This document shows, piece after piece, positions 1 through 13,428 of a stretch of 64,000 bases of DNA. This DNA is from Motacilla alba alba. Lineage: Eukaryota; Chordata; Aves; Passeriformes; Motacillidae. The DNA lies in NCBI RefSeq assembly GCF_015832195.1, contig NC_052027.1, forward strand, positions 16,922,149-16,986,148, given 5' to 3'. The notes under the pieces were generated by a model that worked only from the letters and a program-made list of their open reading frames with translations, had not been told where the DNA came from and did not search any database. Numbering within the stretch: position 1 is the first letter of the stretch; each line of letters opens with the position of its first letter. A program made the position numbers and the translations under genes.

Positions 1-1494
1 TTTGCTGTGCACTATTATTACAGATTTCCATCAAGACTAACACTGAGATGACAACTGACAACATAAACACTGTGTTAGTGGTCACCCAAAGAGCAGGATA
101 TTTGGCTCTTGGGCACCAGAGACACTATGCAGCTGAAGAGCACGTGGCATCACCTTGAAGCGTTTAGCAGTAAGGCATTTATTTCAACAGTGATCCAAGG
201 CTAACCAGCTTGGCATGCTCAGGGCTCCTGGTCTTCAAGGTCAGGGGAGGCCTGAGAGTGAGAGCCCAAAGCTGTCACCATCCATTCTGAGCTGACAGAA
301 CACTGCTTCAGGCACACCACTGATGGGCATGTGAAACAAAACTGGCACTAACACAGAACTAGGCATTAGGAAGATAACTGAGAGTCCTAAAGATTCAGTA
401 GCTAAATGTAACAGATTAAGATGCTATATAAGGATTATTTTATCCCAGATAGCTCCTGGTACCTCTTTTTCAAAGTCCTTTTATTGAAAACCATTACCCA
501 CTAACACTGGGACCATCCACCGTGCCCCACAAGCTCCCATGTCTACTTGCTCCCTCCTCAGGCCTCCTCCAGCCTGGTTATCCAGGCCATTTGTCCTTTA
601 GCAGAAGGTGCCAGTCTGCATCCTTTAAGTATCTTATTTCCACAGACACCCCAGCTAGCCTGCTGAGACACCTCCAGCTTTCTTCCTACGGTTTCTAAAT
701 TCCCTGGATACCAGCCATCCCCTTTTTAAGCAAGTCCCAGTATCTTTCTACAGCTCACCTCCCCCCACCGATATCCTTTTCGCAAATACACACAGGAATT
801 GCTTTTCAGACGATGCCAGCTCTCTACATTTTAATGCCTGAATTTTGAACTCCAATTCAGTTCCAAGTTAGGACTCTCAAAGTGCTTATCTTTCAAACAC
901 AGCATTTGCCTCGCTTGTCAGCACTCTCAGCCCTGCTCTGAGAGCACCAGAACGGTGGGCACAGGCAAGCTCCCAATTACAGCTCCGGGATGTGCCGCAG
1001 CTGGGGAAACACACAATGTGCTCAGCACCTCACGTGCTCAAGGGCCAGCTTTGGGCAGCAGGTGATATGAATAGCTTCTGCATTTCACCCTTTAAGTAGA
1101 TTCCAACCCGTCTGAAAGTTTTCTTTGATCCAGTGAAGCCAAGTGGACTTTCACATGCCACTCAAGGCCCTAATGCATCCCCTCCTGGCTAATGCCAACC
1201 TCCAGCTTCCCTCACTCCTCTGAAGAGGACACCTTTTCAGATCAGCTTATAGGATCACTGGGGAAAAAGTGGAAATTTTAAAGTGAAAGCCTTTCCTTTA
1301 CAGCATGAAGGAGTCAGAAGACGATTTCTAGAGTCCAGACAGTGAGGATTGGGGGACAACAGCTCAAAGAGGGACAAGTTCTGTGCTCTGGTGTTACTGG
1401 CTGAGGTTCCACTCCACAGCTAAAGAGAAGCATGGATGGTTAAGGCCATATAACGAGGTAAGTGTAGGAGGCCATGCATGTGAGTTTCTTTAAC

Positions 1495-1541
1495 TGCTGG
1501 ACTTAATCTTAAAGGTCTTTTCCAACCTCAATGATTCTAAG
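1495..1541 (+). mobile_element. CR1 LINE 3'-end fragment
   Basis: The stretch holds the usual tail of chicken-repeat-1 elements: GCTGGACTTAATCTTAAAGG, then TCTTTTCCAACCTCAATG and ATTCTA. Only about 50 bp are recognisable, so this is an old, 5'-truncated copy. CR1 elements are typical of birds and other reptiles. Confidence 0.7.
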
Positions 1542-1840
1542 TCAAACACTCACTTTCACACTCAGAAAAGTATCAATCAGGTTAATCCTCTATTTGAAAA
1601 ATAAACTATCAAAACTTAAGAGTATTTAAATATTTAGCATATTGAGTATCATTATTCTCAGATGGCTCTAGGGAAGGATCCACATGGTTCTGCCTCATCA
1701 ATATTCCTTTACTTTTCATGGGCTACTGCATGGACAATGTTTGAACAACAGCTGCTTCACAGACCTCTTTCTCTCCCAACACAGGGACTTCCCTTCTCTC
1801 TCCAAAATGCTGCTCTACTGCCTGGACATATTTCTCACTA

Positions 1841-1859
1841 TTTTTTTTTTTTTTTTTTT
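1841..1859. repeat. T19 homopolymer
   Basis: Uninterrupted run of 19 T in an RBM6 intron. No tail or target-site duplication of a retrocopy was recognised next to it. Confidence 0.9.
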
Positions 1860-4800
1860 ACATGGCCACCTTTTTCCTCAAAGGTCATCTCATCCCATCT
1901 CACTCTTAAACAATATAAAGCTTAAGCACATTAGCACAATGCACTAATCCAGTCCAGGACCTTCCTGTGCAGCTCCCTCAGGGATACTTTACAATTAGCA
2001 ATGGCCATAAGGAAGCTGGGAAACAATGAGGAAACACCCAGCACCTTAATTGTAGGTTTGAAGCACAAATATCAAAACCCCTAAAGAGCAATCCCAATGC
2101 AAAATCATGGTGGGAAAAAAAAAAAAAGTTAGGCTGGAAAGCTCTGCCTTAAAGGGGCAAATTTATTGCTAGACAATTTAATAAAGCATTTGAAGACTCC
2201 ACACACAAACAACACACATTCTTCCACTGGAGCATGTACCTACAGGATTACACACCAATTCCAACACCTGCACAGTGAACGGAACTCAGGGTGTTCTGTG
2301 CAGCAGCAAATGTTTGCTAAGAACACAGCAACTGTGATGGGGAAGGGTGTGCTCCAGAGGCTCCTCCAGACGTGCCTCCAAACTCCATTCTCAGGCACTC
2401 AGAGCTTTCCCTGGCAGTGCCTTCTCTGCAGCCAGTGCCCAGCAAAACTCCCTGCAGGACAGTCACTCTGCTGAAAGGAAGAGACTCAAAAACCCTGGGA
2501 AGAGGAAGTACCTCTGAAGAAAAGAGGATTTTATCCTTAGAGACATAATTTCTTAATATTCCTAGATTCCCAGTTAATAACAAAAGTGGGTGTCTGATAC
2601 TGCCTCCCACAGGATAAGAGCCCTGCCATTTGCCACCAGCAGTGCAACACTTACCTGTGTCAGCCCAGTGATGATTCCCAGCACACCATGGTGACCTTGA
2701 GGTGGCCTGTCCAAAAGCTATATCCAGATCCTTAATGCTCACACCTGGACAGAACCTCCAGGCAGCTGGCCCACCTTCAGGCTGGCACCTGTACAGATTT
2801 CTGTGTCTGAGCAGATGCTGCTTCCTGAAGCTCTTCTTGGGAGCTGATTTGGAAAACAGCTGCTTTAACCTCTTGGCTCAGTATTTGCCAAGAAACCTGA
2901 CAGAGCATGAAACAGTTATCCAAGCCCTTTGGAAGGAAATGATTTTTCCCTGCCAGCCTGGTTTGGGTGCAGTGTAACACTAGTGGGTGTCACAGTTCCC
3001 TGTGGGACCCAGCACCTCTTCCTTTTTCAGGGCACTGAGGTTTACGAGGTTCATTCAGGCAACAGCACTGCACAAAGTCCAGAGGTAAATTCATATCATT
3101 CCTTCCTGGTGAGTTCCCAAAACTGCTGAAGAAAGGAATTTAATGCCTTGTCAGGGTGCAGAAGTAGTGACTCTCCAGGCCCTGAGGCTCTGGAGGCTGC
3201 CCTCAGCTCTTTGGGAGAGTACCTCCAGAGAGGTGAGTGTGCAGGACAGCAGTTCCTCTGATAACCCTGACACCAAGGAAGGAAAAGAACACAGCTCCCT
3301 GCTGGGCCACAAGTGCCTCAGCATGGCTGAATTCCTAAGGGATTGGGAAGGGGAAACAGCATGCACAGACATCTCTTTACACTGTCAGATAAGCTGCACA
3401 GTAGTGGGTGGCTCAGATATTGTGACTTTAACCCCTGTGGGGCTTTAATACCTGGGGATTTAATAGCTGGTGGCTCAGGACAGAGACTGGCCAGTGGGCA
3501 GCCAAGCACAGGGTACTGCCTGCAGCTCCCTGTGTGCTGCTCACCTCTCTGCAGCAAGCACTGGAGCACCAGAGAGGTGATGCTTTCAGCTGCTCCTCTT
3601 AGAGCCAGATGGATCAATCATTTGCCTGTCATCAGGAGGTGTCTGTGAAACTTTCTGGAATTCACTCCTTGCATTTAGTGATGTGCCCAGTACACACTGG
3701 ATGGAAGAAAAAGAGACGAGCTGAGTTAATGGAAAGGACAGGGAAGGCAGCAGTGGCAGTGGACACACCACTTCCACATGAACCAGGCCCAGAACGACAG
3801 CTTGTCAGGGAAAAAAATCCAAAGCACCTCAGCACTCCTCTCCAGTGATATCACAGGTTGGGAAGAATCACTCAGGCTTTCAAAACCTAAGGGCTATAAA
3901 CAGTAAAATACCTTAGTCATCATATCATTAATGCACAGCTTTGCACCATGAGAAAGCTTCTTAGTGAGACTTCTCAACCTGGTATTAAGTGTATGAAAAT
4001 ACATCTTGGGATTCTTAAGACTTAAAATTACTTTCTCCGTTAACTCTGCTCCTGAGATCCTTGATGGAAAAGTACATCAAATGTTTGCTTGGGCTTTAAA
4101 TGCCACCCTGGCTGAAATCTGGTTCATGAAGCCCATCTGAATATTGCTAATTTCCTTGTTAGACACGGACTGTACATCACAAAAAATAAAGATTTCCCCT
4201 GTTGTCTATGAAAACGGGAGAAAATTACTTTCATTCTCTTGTTCTAAAGACAGTTTCAGAGTTTTAAATCCTATGTTTCCAGCTTTATTGCTTTGACCCT
4301 CATTAAAAATGTAATTCCTTACATGACAGACTTGATTTTAGACCCCTGTCCTTCAGAAGCTGTTTGTTCACCCTGTGGTAGGCATAACTAACTGAACCTA
4401 TAGGTGGCCTGAAGCGATGGAGATGCAGGAGGACACTTGGATGCAACATCTGGTAGCTGTCAACACATACACACAGTGCAGCAGCACCACAAAATAAACC
4501 TTCAGGCAGACTGCTCCTTTACATCTGACAGCTTTTGTTCTGCAGAAGCCAGGAAGAACTTTCCACCTCCGTCCTATGTCTCCTTGTGCAAAACAGCTCC
4601 AAGATTTTCCCACACAACCCTCTTCTGGGAGCAGTTGTAGCCAGGATTCAGTATGTTGGTCACACAATGCTACTGAGGACCTGTCAGTGGCTGTCCCATT
4701 CACAGATTCCCTCATACGATGGAAGAAGGAATTCTCCCCCTTATGTGAGAGGACTGGGGAAGTTGGGGCCTTTCCTCGGCAGTGCAGAGGGATTTTGCCT

Positions 4801-7800
4801 GCCAGCAATCTCATTGCTCTTCCCCCTCCTGTGTTCCCTGGTCCTGCACAGATGCAGAATGACAGCAAAACTCCTGATCTCTGATCTTGTAGCACACAGT
4901 GTTTCTTGTGCTCTGTAGGTATTAAAGCTTTAATAAGAGTCTAGAAGGTGCCCTGTGGCTTGCAGGGGAATGGGGTGGATAATAACTCCGTGTCCTCCTG
5001 TGTTAAATACCTGTTTCCTTGTTGCCTGTGATTGATGGATAATGACACAATAGCCCATTTAGGCGTGCCACCCCCATTTTCCACTGTAATAATTTCATTT
5101 CTAGACAAGAACATTAACAACCCAGTTACAGTCAAATGGAAACAGAAATTCACAAATAAAAGTTGCTGACTGCCAGAGCTTTGATCTTGCATCTTCAAAC
5201 TTGAATCTGAATTTAATATTTTACTCGCATGAGTCTCACAACCCGAGCAGAAAACAGCAAAATGCAATGTACTCCTTTGGAATGAACCCCAATTCCAGAG
5301 AGCCAAACTTCTGTTATTTAAATTGAAAAGGTCCAATTCCAACTCAGCTGGGAAGAAAACAGATTAAAATCCACATCTGAAGGGAATTCCAGCTCCCTCT
5401 CACTACCAAAACCCTAGATACACAAAAAGCATGCATGATTTCTACGGAAGGGTAGGCAGACCATTTCTTTGAAGAGAAGGAAACAGTGGTTCTGCCTTCT
5501 TCCTTAACCCCAGGAAGCGTGCAGTTCAACATTTTTTCCCACCTCTGGAGTCAACATTTTACCTTCCTGTTCCAGCAATCCAACACCAGCAGTGCATCAA
5601 AAAATGGAAAAGCAATCGCTGCTAAGATAGCACAAAAGCATGAACGAACAGTTCTGAGGCTGAAGCTCACGACGACTCATCAAATGAAAACTGCAACATT
5701 TTGGTGTGCTCCCACTTATCAAAACAGTCCAGATGGAGTCCTAGCATTATAATCTGGCTCATATGCTTGTAAAACATAGCTGGTGTTCCCCTCGACATTG
5801 CTGGAATTAGGCTGAGGACTCATTGGACTCAGCCCAACAATTTATGTCACCTCGCTCTCAGTGACGGGTCCTGTGCAAACCATTATGGCAAAACCGTGAC
5901 AGAAAATGGTCTCGCCCTGGAAATGAAAGTTGTGGTGCATTCACTAAGATGTCTTGATTCATGACTGAACCCGCCCAGACATTTTCCTCTCACTGCCTGC
6001 TCATGTCCCTTAAGACTCCGCAGTGGTATCATCAGCACCGTCCACTTCTAAGAGTACAGAGGGAATTGCTGAGAGTGCAGCCACAGTTGGGTTAGTCACC
6101 AGCTTACTTAGAGGATGACTTCAAAAGCATCAAAGCAAATTAGTGGCATGAGTCCTACTACTTTCATATAGGAGCTTGATCAAGGGATTTTACATCCTAA
6201 TCCAAAATCCCCTTCTGACCATATCCACAATCAACTGCAGCACCACACAGTCTGTCCTACACCTGATTTACCGTGTTCCTCTGCAGCTACGAGACACACA
6301 CCTTCCAAATGCTTACACTGGGGTACATTTAAAGTTTCTACAGATCTTCACAGAAAATCAACTAATGATGAATGCAAACTCAATTAAAAAACATACAGTC
6401 TGTGAGAAAGAGCAGCCAGCAGTAAACCATGGCTCTGTTTTAAGGTGAAACTGCACCTATAGGTAGCATACATAGCATAATCTATGACTAAGATTTCCCC
6501 ACTGGCACACAATTATTACATTAACACATTAGGAGGACAGGACCTGACAGCTACAGAGACAGGGTGCCATCTGTATCCTGCCCATGCATCCGAAGATTAC
6601 TTCAAATCTTTCCTAGCTCAAGGCAAGATCTCACCTAGAAACGAATCCAAAGGATGAGTGTTCCAGATGCCTCATCACCCAGGAAAATGCTTTGCGTACT
6701 GAAAATGACCAAACCAAAGCTACTTCTTAGGAAATGCTCTGCTAATGAGTCCTCTACAACACAGCTTTAGTCCTGTGGAAGGGGCAGAAGCAGACTTACC
6801 CAAGGTAGACCCTGCACTTTGTATTATGCACAAGCAGCAGCTTTCAAGTATCCCCATTTTTACAACATCAGTGCTGGACATGACCGAAGGTCCAGCTGCC
6901 CCATGGGGGTTCCTCACTTTGAGCCACCAGTGCAGGGAATATCCAACCTTTTCCTGCCCAGCAGCTGCGAGTGATGCAGCACAAGTACTGATATATCAGA
7001 TCACACAGCCAATCAGCCAGAGAGGACTGGACACCTGTCTTGTCAATCACTCACAGATCAAGTCACTGAAACAAATTTCAGGAAATCACAATTATTCCCT
7101 CCAGCTCCTGGCATTGTAAACAGAACATCTAATCCAACAGAGAACAACTTGATTAATAAAGCATTTATAATCTATAGGGAAAGAATGGTTATTTCAGAGT
7201 TACATCATCACACAGATTTGTTAATGTCAATGGGCAAAAAATTCCAACAAACCCATCACCAGAACAGAAATGCAGGGGCCAGGAGGGAGAGCAGTTTCAT
7301 TTTAGAGAAGGGTAGGGAGTGATGCTTTATGTGAAACAACCTATTTATATAGCAGCCTAAGCCAACCTCAGCACACAGAACAGATAATTCTGTAATATAC
7401 AGCAATATTTGAGTCCTGAGATAACCCTGCTGGGCCACACATCCCCAGCAGCAATCAGGGATACTGAGGAAGTCCCACTTAAGCATGTGCTGCATGCTCC
7501 AGCCAGCTCACCCAGAAGCTGTCCTCTGGGACAATCCCATTGCAGAGCAGCAGTTCAGCAGCAGCAAACACACACAAGTCCCCACCACATGGGTAAGGTG
7601 AGGCTGAAGGAAAAAGGAGGACAGGATTTTGGAATACGAGTAGGGAGGTGGAGGGACATGGCAAGCTGGGAATCACACAAGTAGAGCAAGAAGATGCAGC
7701 TTCACAACTCTTCTAGTGAAAAGTGAACTTATTTTAAAACACATTGGGTACATGGTTTGCTTCTTGAGGCAAGGCAGGACAGAGCTGCCAAGAAGGAGGT

Positions 7801-10800
7801 TGTAGTTTTTTTATCTGGGTAGGGCTGGAGAAAACACATTGATGGGAAGCTACTATTGGCTGAAAGGAAGAGTGTGTGAAGTCTCTGGCAGAAGATCTCT
7901 TACAACCTTCTGTGCCAAAGGAAGAGGGACTAAGAGGATTCACACGGCTTGGAGAGCTGAGATGACAGAAGATGTTGAGAAGACAGAAGAGAAAAAGGTC
8001 CTAAGAAATATTTTCGGTACTTTTTGGCAGTTACATTTTACAACAAAAGCCACCCTTCTCCGCACATGGAAGGCCTCTGCAGCACGCAGAGATTAAGCCA
8101 GTCCTTCCAAAGAGGCAGTGCATTTATCACAGCTTCATTGCAGGATACACACACGTACACCCACGCACCCAGCCCTGTCACAGGTCACTGCAGGCAGATC
8201 CAACTGCTTATTCACAGCCAAGTGTCTGCCCAGCTTCAGGAGCTCCCCACTGCAGCCTTCCACACTGATTTCCAAAGCTTACAACTCCAGTTAAATGCCA
8301 ATACAATGCAGTGATTAGTGAGACACAAGAGGGAATGAAAAAATGATTGACTCAACATGTCAAGCCTCTGTGATGTAAGCCCAGGGTGAACTCGTGACAA
8401 GGTCACACACTGAATCAGATACAAAAAACCCCAAATCAGCTCTGCTGCCTGGAAATCCACTCATCCACTAACCTCTGGAGAGAACTTTGCATAGGTCAGG
8501 TGGCTTGTAAAAATTCCTCCACAATGTGCATGTTTCCCAAACCATTAGGATGTTTACAGAAGAAACTGCCTAGGTACACAAGCCTTTCCCTCACTCAAAG
8601 TGGAAGACTCCAAAAGCAGTTTCTAGAAATCCACAATCAAAAGCAGGACCGGCTTCATGGGGTGAGGGAAAGGAGGAGAAAAGGAGGTGTGCTAATGACA
8701 CAACCTGAGCAAAATCCACACACCTAATATGCAACAAGCAGAATATAATGCCACCTGTGGATCCAAGGAGAACAGATCAAAAGCAAAGCCATCTCCAGCA
8801 CTCTTAGCCAAACACACAAATGGATTTCACTGTATTTGTGGACATGCCACCACCACCCTCAACCGCAGGTTAAATCTAAAGAGACAGAGTAACATTGTCA
8901 AGTGAATAAATGATGGATACCAGACAGCCCGTGAAAATGCATTTGAGGCAGGTGTCATCTACCATTACAGGGGGAACCTGGCAGACTCTAGAAAAAAATT
9001 TCACACTCCACAATTAGGCACATTCTACCAGGAGGACAGCAATTAGTTTTGATACTTGGACACACATTTTCTTTTACAAATTGCAACGCACTCCCTGTGT
9101 CACAGGCTTCAATAAATACCCCAAGGTTACAGGTCACAGGAGAAGTTCCATTTTCAGGATAAGCACACGCTCCTTCCTTATTTAATTGGAAAGCCACACA
9201 GAGTTGTGGCTTGTTACTGCAAATGTTTTCAGGACAGAAAGTCCTAAGCTTTGCCTGCTTGTCACAGCATCTTGTGGATTTTAACACAACAGCTACAGTG
9301 AAAAGCCTGTGAAATCTGATCTGCACCAGAAGCTCTGTTCACACAGAATACAGAAAGGCCCTGCAGTGAATGGATACAGGGAAACAGGCTCAGAAGAGGA
9401 GAAACACACAGTTGATGTTTCTAGCTGCACAGGCGTGGGACATGCTCAAGTGAGCACCCACCCAATCCAGTAAGAATCCCTCTCACCCTCTCCAGTAAAA
9501 AACAAGCAGGGAGTGGAGACATTGGTGTGCTCAGCAAGCTGAACCAGGACAGCACTGCAGGGACACTGCTCTGACAAGTGCCAGCCACAGCGCAAGAAGG
9601 CACAAGAGCAAGTCTTGAACAACCACTCCAGCACATGCACAATAATGTACAGTGTATGTATTTTTAAAAGCTCATGCTATACCTCTCCTCTTGCCCTCTT
9701 TCTTAAGAAACAGGAGGAAAGGATTACAAAGCTGTTAGTTACTAGCAACAAGCTAGGAAATATTCATGCAGCCAATGTTGCTAAGTTTGAGGCCTGAGCG
9801 GATTTGGAGACAATACTACAGAGTCAGTTGAGACAAACCATTTGCTCCTGAGCTCAAAAAAAAAAACCCTCTTGCTTCTATATATATAATAACCAATTCC
9901 ATTTCAGTGAAAACACTCAGAGAATTAAAATATGCAAGCCACAGAGACAGTCTCCTTCCATTCCTGCTCCTCCTGCCTTTATGACACACAACAGTACACA
10001 AAGGGTACTTCATTTCCCACCTGATTTTCTCACATCAAGTAACATGCTTGTTATGTCTGCTCTTTTCTACACATGAAGGAGGAATGCAAAAAGATCCCAT
10101 GCCTATGGCCAAGTGCAGCCATGGGATGTATTCCCAAAGCTGCTTCCAAGAAGCCAACCCAGTGCTCTCAGAAAGGAACACTACCACACCAGGGGCTACG
10201 CCAAAGAAACGCCAAATGCCACATCCCACCCTCTCAAAAATGAGAATAAGGGAGGGAAAATTCTTTAGGAGAAATGCAACTCAGCAGACAGAAACCCACA
10301 TTTTCCATTAAAAATAACTTTCTTCCCAAAAGAAAAGCAGCTCATCACAGACAGAAAAGGTCTCACACAACTCAAGTGACAGCCACCGTGAAACAAAAGC
10401 CCGCCAGGAGCATCACTGACCACGAGGCTGCTATAAGGGCTGGATCTAGGCTCTGCACAACAAATCAACAGCTCATCTTCCCTGCCAGGGCAGAGCCCCC
10501 ACAAAGCCAGTGGGAGAGGCAGCACCTGGCACCTCACTCATCCAGCCCTGTGCCCAGCACCTCCACCCTGGGAACAACAGCAATCCAGAACCTTCCATGC
10601 ATATTAGGTGGGACCTTGGCACTGGAATAAGTGGCCAATGCAACAATCAACAAGTCAAAGCAATTAATAAGGTGCCTGTTGTCATTACTTTAGCTGAGGC
10701 AGTTAATACACATGGAATGAAACCCTCCTGCAAAATCAGAGCAACACAGAATATGGGTGTTTCCTTATCACAATATATGTAACAGAAAAGCCTCCTCAAA

Positions 10801-13051
10801 TCTCAGCAGTATATCACACATACATGCTAAGATTTACTGAATGGAGGGAGTTGAACCTGGTAAATCTGTAGTTTGCAAGTCTGGCAATGATCTTAAGTGG
10901 GTGCTGGTGTGTGTCGAGTAAAACAAAAGGATTTCACAACATCAGAATGATACAATAGAGGGATGGAGCAAATTGTTCTTCAGGCAGGGGCAGTTCAACA
11001 GGCATTAAACAGCATCAAAACTGTTGGTTTTGCACAAGCTATTTATTCCCAGCCTCTAGATGCCTGAGAAAGAGGCAGGTTGACTAGTGAGGGACCAGCA
11101 TGTCACTTGCTATTTATGCTCTCACAAGTGACTGAATTTGACAGGGACAGTTGATAACCTTCCAAAAATAACTGAACTATCAAAGAATCTGTGTCTTAGC
11201 TAACACAGGTTTTTGGTTTTGCAGCTTGCAAAAATGCAGACTCTCAGTCTAAGGAGATGATCGTGCAACTCTACCCTGGAAGTCATTGAAGTGGAATATC
11301 TATTCTCTAGGGACAATTCAGAACTCCCTTTCTGAAGATCTCTTTTTGTCTCTTAATGAGAATTTTAAAGTCACCTATTTCCTTTGCAGTATGTCAGGTA
11401 CAAATATTGCTAGGTTTGGTTTTTTTTAATTTAGGTAATTAGAAGGGCTCTTTTTCATGTTCTATCAAAAGCAGATTAGTCAAGTTAACCCATGTGGGGC
11501 AATCCAGAAGTTACAGCTCTCCTGAACAAATGCATGTAGCTTGGGTCATCCCAAACCCCACATTTCCAACTTCTCTAATTACTAACGACTGTAGGTCTAC
11601 TAAAACACGATGAAGATTGGCATATGGAATGGGAAATGATCCCTTCCAAACACTCCCAGCTTTCATCTGCACACACACAGAGCCAGGTATAGCAGGAAGA
11701 AAACTGGAAGACTTTCATGCCCTGTCTGTTTTTAGCACAACCCAGGTGTCTAAGGCTGGGACCTCAACTCATGTCACTAGCAGGGAAGGGAAGCACAGGA
11801 AAGCATTCCCCAGCCTGAATGGCTGCTGTAACTGATGCTGGGGAGGTCAGTGTAAGCACCAGTGGAACACCAGCCAGAGCTTCTTCCATGCATGTGTGTG
11901 CAGTGATTCACTGGGCACCTGCAGGCACTCAGGTCAGCTTAAGGATTGGTGCCTACAGGCTCTCTGCTGTAGCAATGGACCAAACCTGATCAAGTTAGAA
12001 CACCTGCCCAATTCTATATACTCCAAATGGGAGTAAGGGCAGAGCAGGTATCAACAATCAGAAAAAGAGGGATTCCCAAATTCCCAGATACTTGGGAATT
12101 GCTCTTGCATAGGAAGATGTTATTTCATGTGAGCAGAATGGTGGAGAGAATATGGAAAGGCATTCAGTTAAAAGCAGTGTCATCTATAATTATAGATTCC
12201 CCAGTGACAACAAAATAAATTGGCAATTGTAGAAACACTGAAGGGAAAATAAAAGTTGTCACTGATGTTAAAAGTAATAATTAATTCTGGAGCCTTCTCT
12301 CTCTCTGCTCCTCACCACCACCTCGGTGGGAATGTGCCAGGCTCTTTCCCAGCAACAGAATTATTTCTGTAAAACATTTTTGTAAGTTGCAATACCTCTG
12401 TAACTGAAAATAGAGGCAAATGCGAGCGCTTAGTGGGACCTTTGAAACCCCAGCTGTGAAGACTCATTAACTGTAAGTACATTTTTGCAGATGCACAGCT
12501 CTGAATCTGACTCATAACTCTCCTCCCATGACAGCAAGACCCAGGATTCAGGTAAAAAGGCTTAAGATAATTGATATGGATCCTTACTCAGGCAAATTAG
12601 GAGGAAGAAAGCAGCAAAGAGGAGACTTAAGGGATATGGTGAAAGAAGGGGGATCAGAAGTTGGCTCTGTTGAGGGATCCATAATTTGCAGAAGGAGGGC
12701 AGTATGAGATGGGAATCTATGCTTTATCTAACAAATTTTATGCATCTTGCTCTTGTATGGGGGAAAACAGCTCCAGCTTCAAATACCAGGTCAGAGTAAA
12801 GGCCCCTCTTGAACAGTTACTGGGGATTTCAGTCATTTTGTCCTTGCAAGGGCTGGAAATGTTCAGGTTTACCAGGCTCAACTGCACAAGAGGGTAGTCC
12901 TTGTGTCTGCAGCTCCAGGTTGCCAAAGGACAGGATAGATATGGGGGAGGTGCACAATTAAGCATCTCTCCCACACATAAGGCATATGGCAAAGTGGAGC
13001 ACTCAAGTCGCAGCTGACTCAGAGCTGCACACGAGGGTATGCACCTAGAGT

Positions 13052-13073
13052 CACACGCGCGCGTGTGTGCACG
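13052..13073. repeat. Alternating purine-pyrimidine palindrome (Z-DNA-like)
   Basis: Twenty-two bases alternate strictly pyrimidine-purine, and the core CACACGCGCGCGTGTG (13052-13067) is a perfect 16-bp palindrome. It lies about 360 bp downstream, in the transcribed direction, of the RBM6 exon at 13429-13502. Confidence 0.8.
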
Positions 13074-13428
13074 AACAGCCGGGGGAAGCGTTCACTGCCA
13101 GCACAGCTCTCCCCGACTGCATTCCAGAGAGGACAAAAACAGCAGGGTCAAAACCTGCAGAAGGAGTCTGTCAGCCACCAGCCTCTGACTGCAGCCAGCG
13201 TGCTGACACACACCAGGGAGGAGGGCAGACCGCTTGGCGTTCAGCAGCTCTTTCCCGCTGGCATTTCTAAGCCTGATACAAGATTCTGGTAACAACAACA
13301 TTTAAACCGCGGTGCTGTGTATTATACAGGAACACATCTTCCTTCACAAAAACCTCATTGGCTTTCCACCACCCCACCAAAAAAAAATTTTAAATCTTCT
13401 ATCAGCATTGACCGAATTGTAAAGCAAC

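Larger units (their letters stand above)
1..13428 (-). other. RBM6: RBM6 intron (left part), no exon recognised
   Basis: AT-rich DNA with frequent stops in all frames, downstream of the last RBM6 exon seen. I searched by eye on the minus strand for the next exon (end of RRM1 and the Cys-rich RanBP2 finger) and did not find it, so this intron is at least 13.4 kb long. It holds a CR1 tail near 1.5 kb, a T19 run at 1841-1859, and a Z-DNA-like palindrome at 13052. The short open frames look like chance. Confidence 0.7.

Noticed and set aside
8988..9326. Cys-rich 112-codon minus-strand frame that might be a zinc-finger exon of RBM6
   Set aside because: Cysteine spacing does not fit the RanBP2 finger, the translation does not resemble RBM6, and no AG/GT borders match the needed phase.
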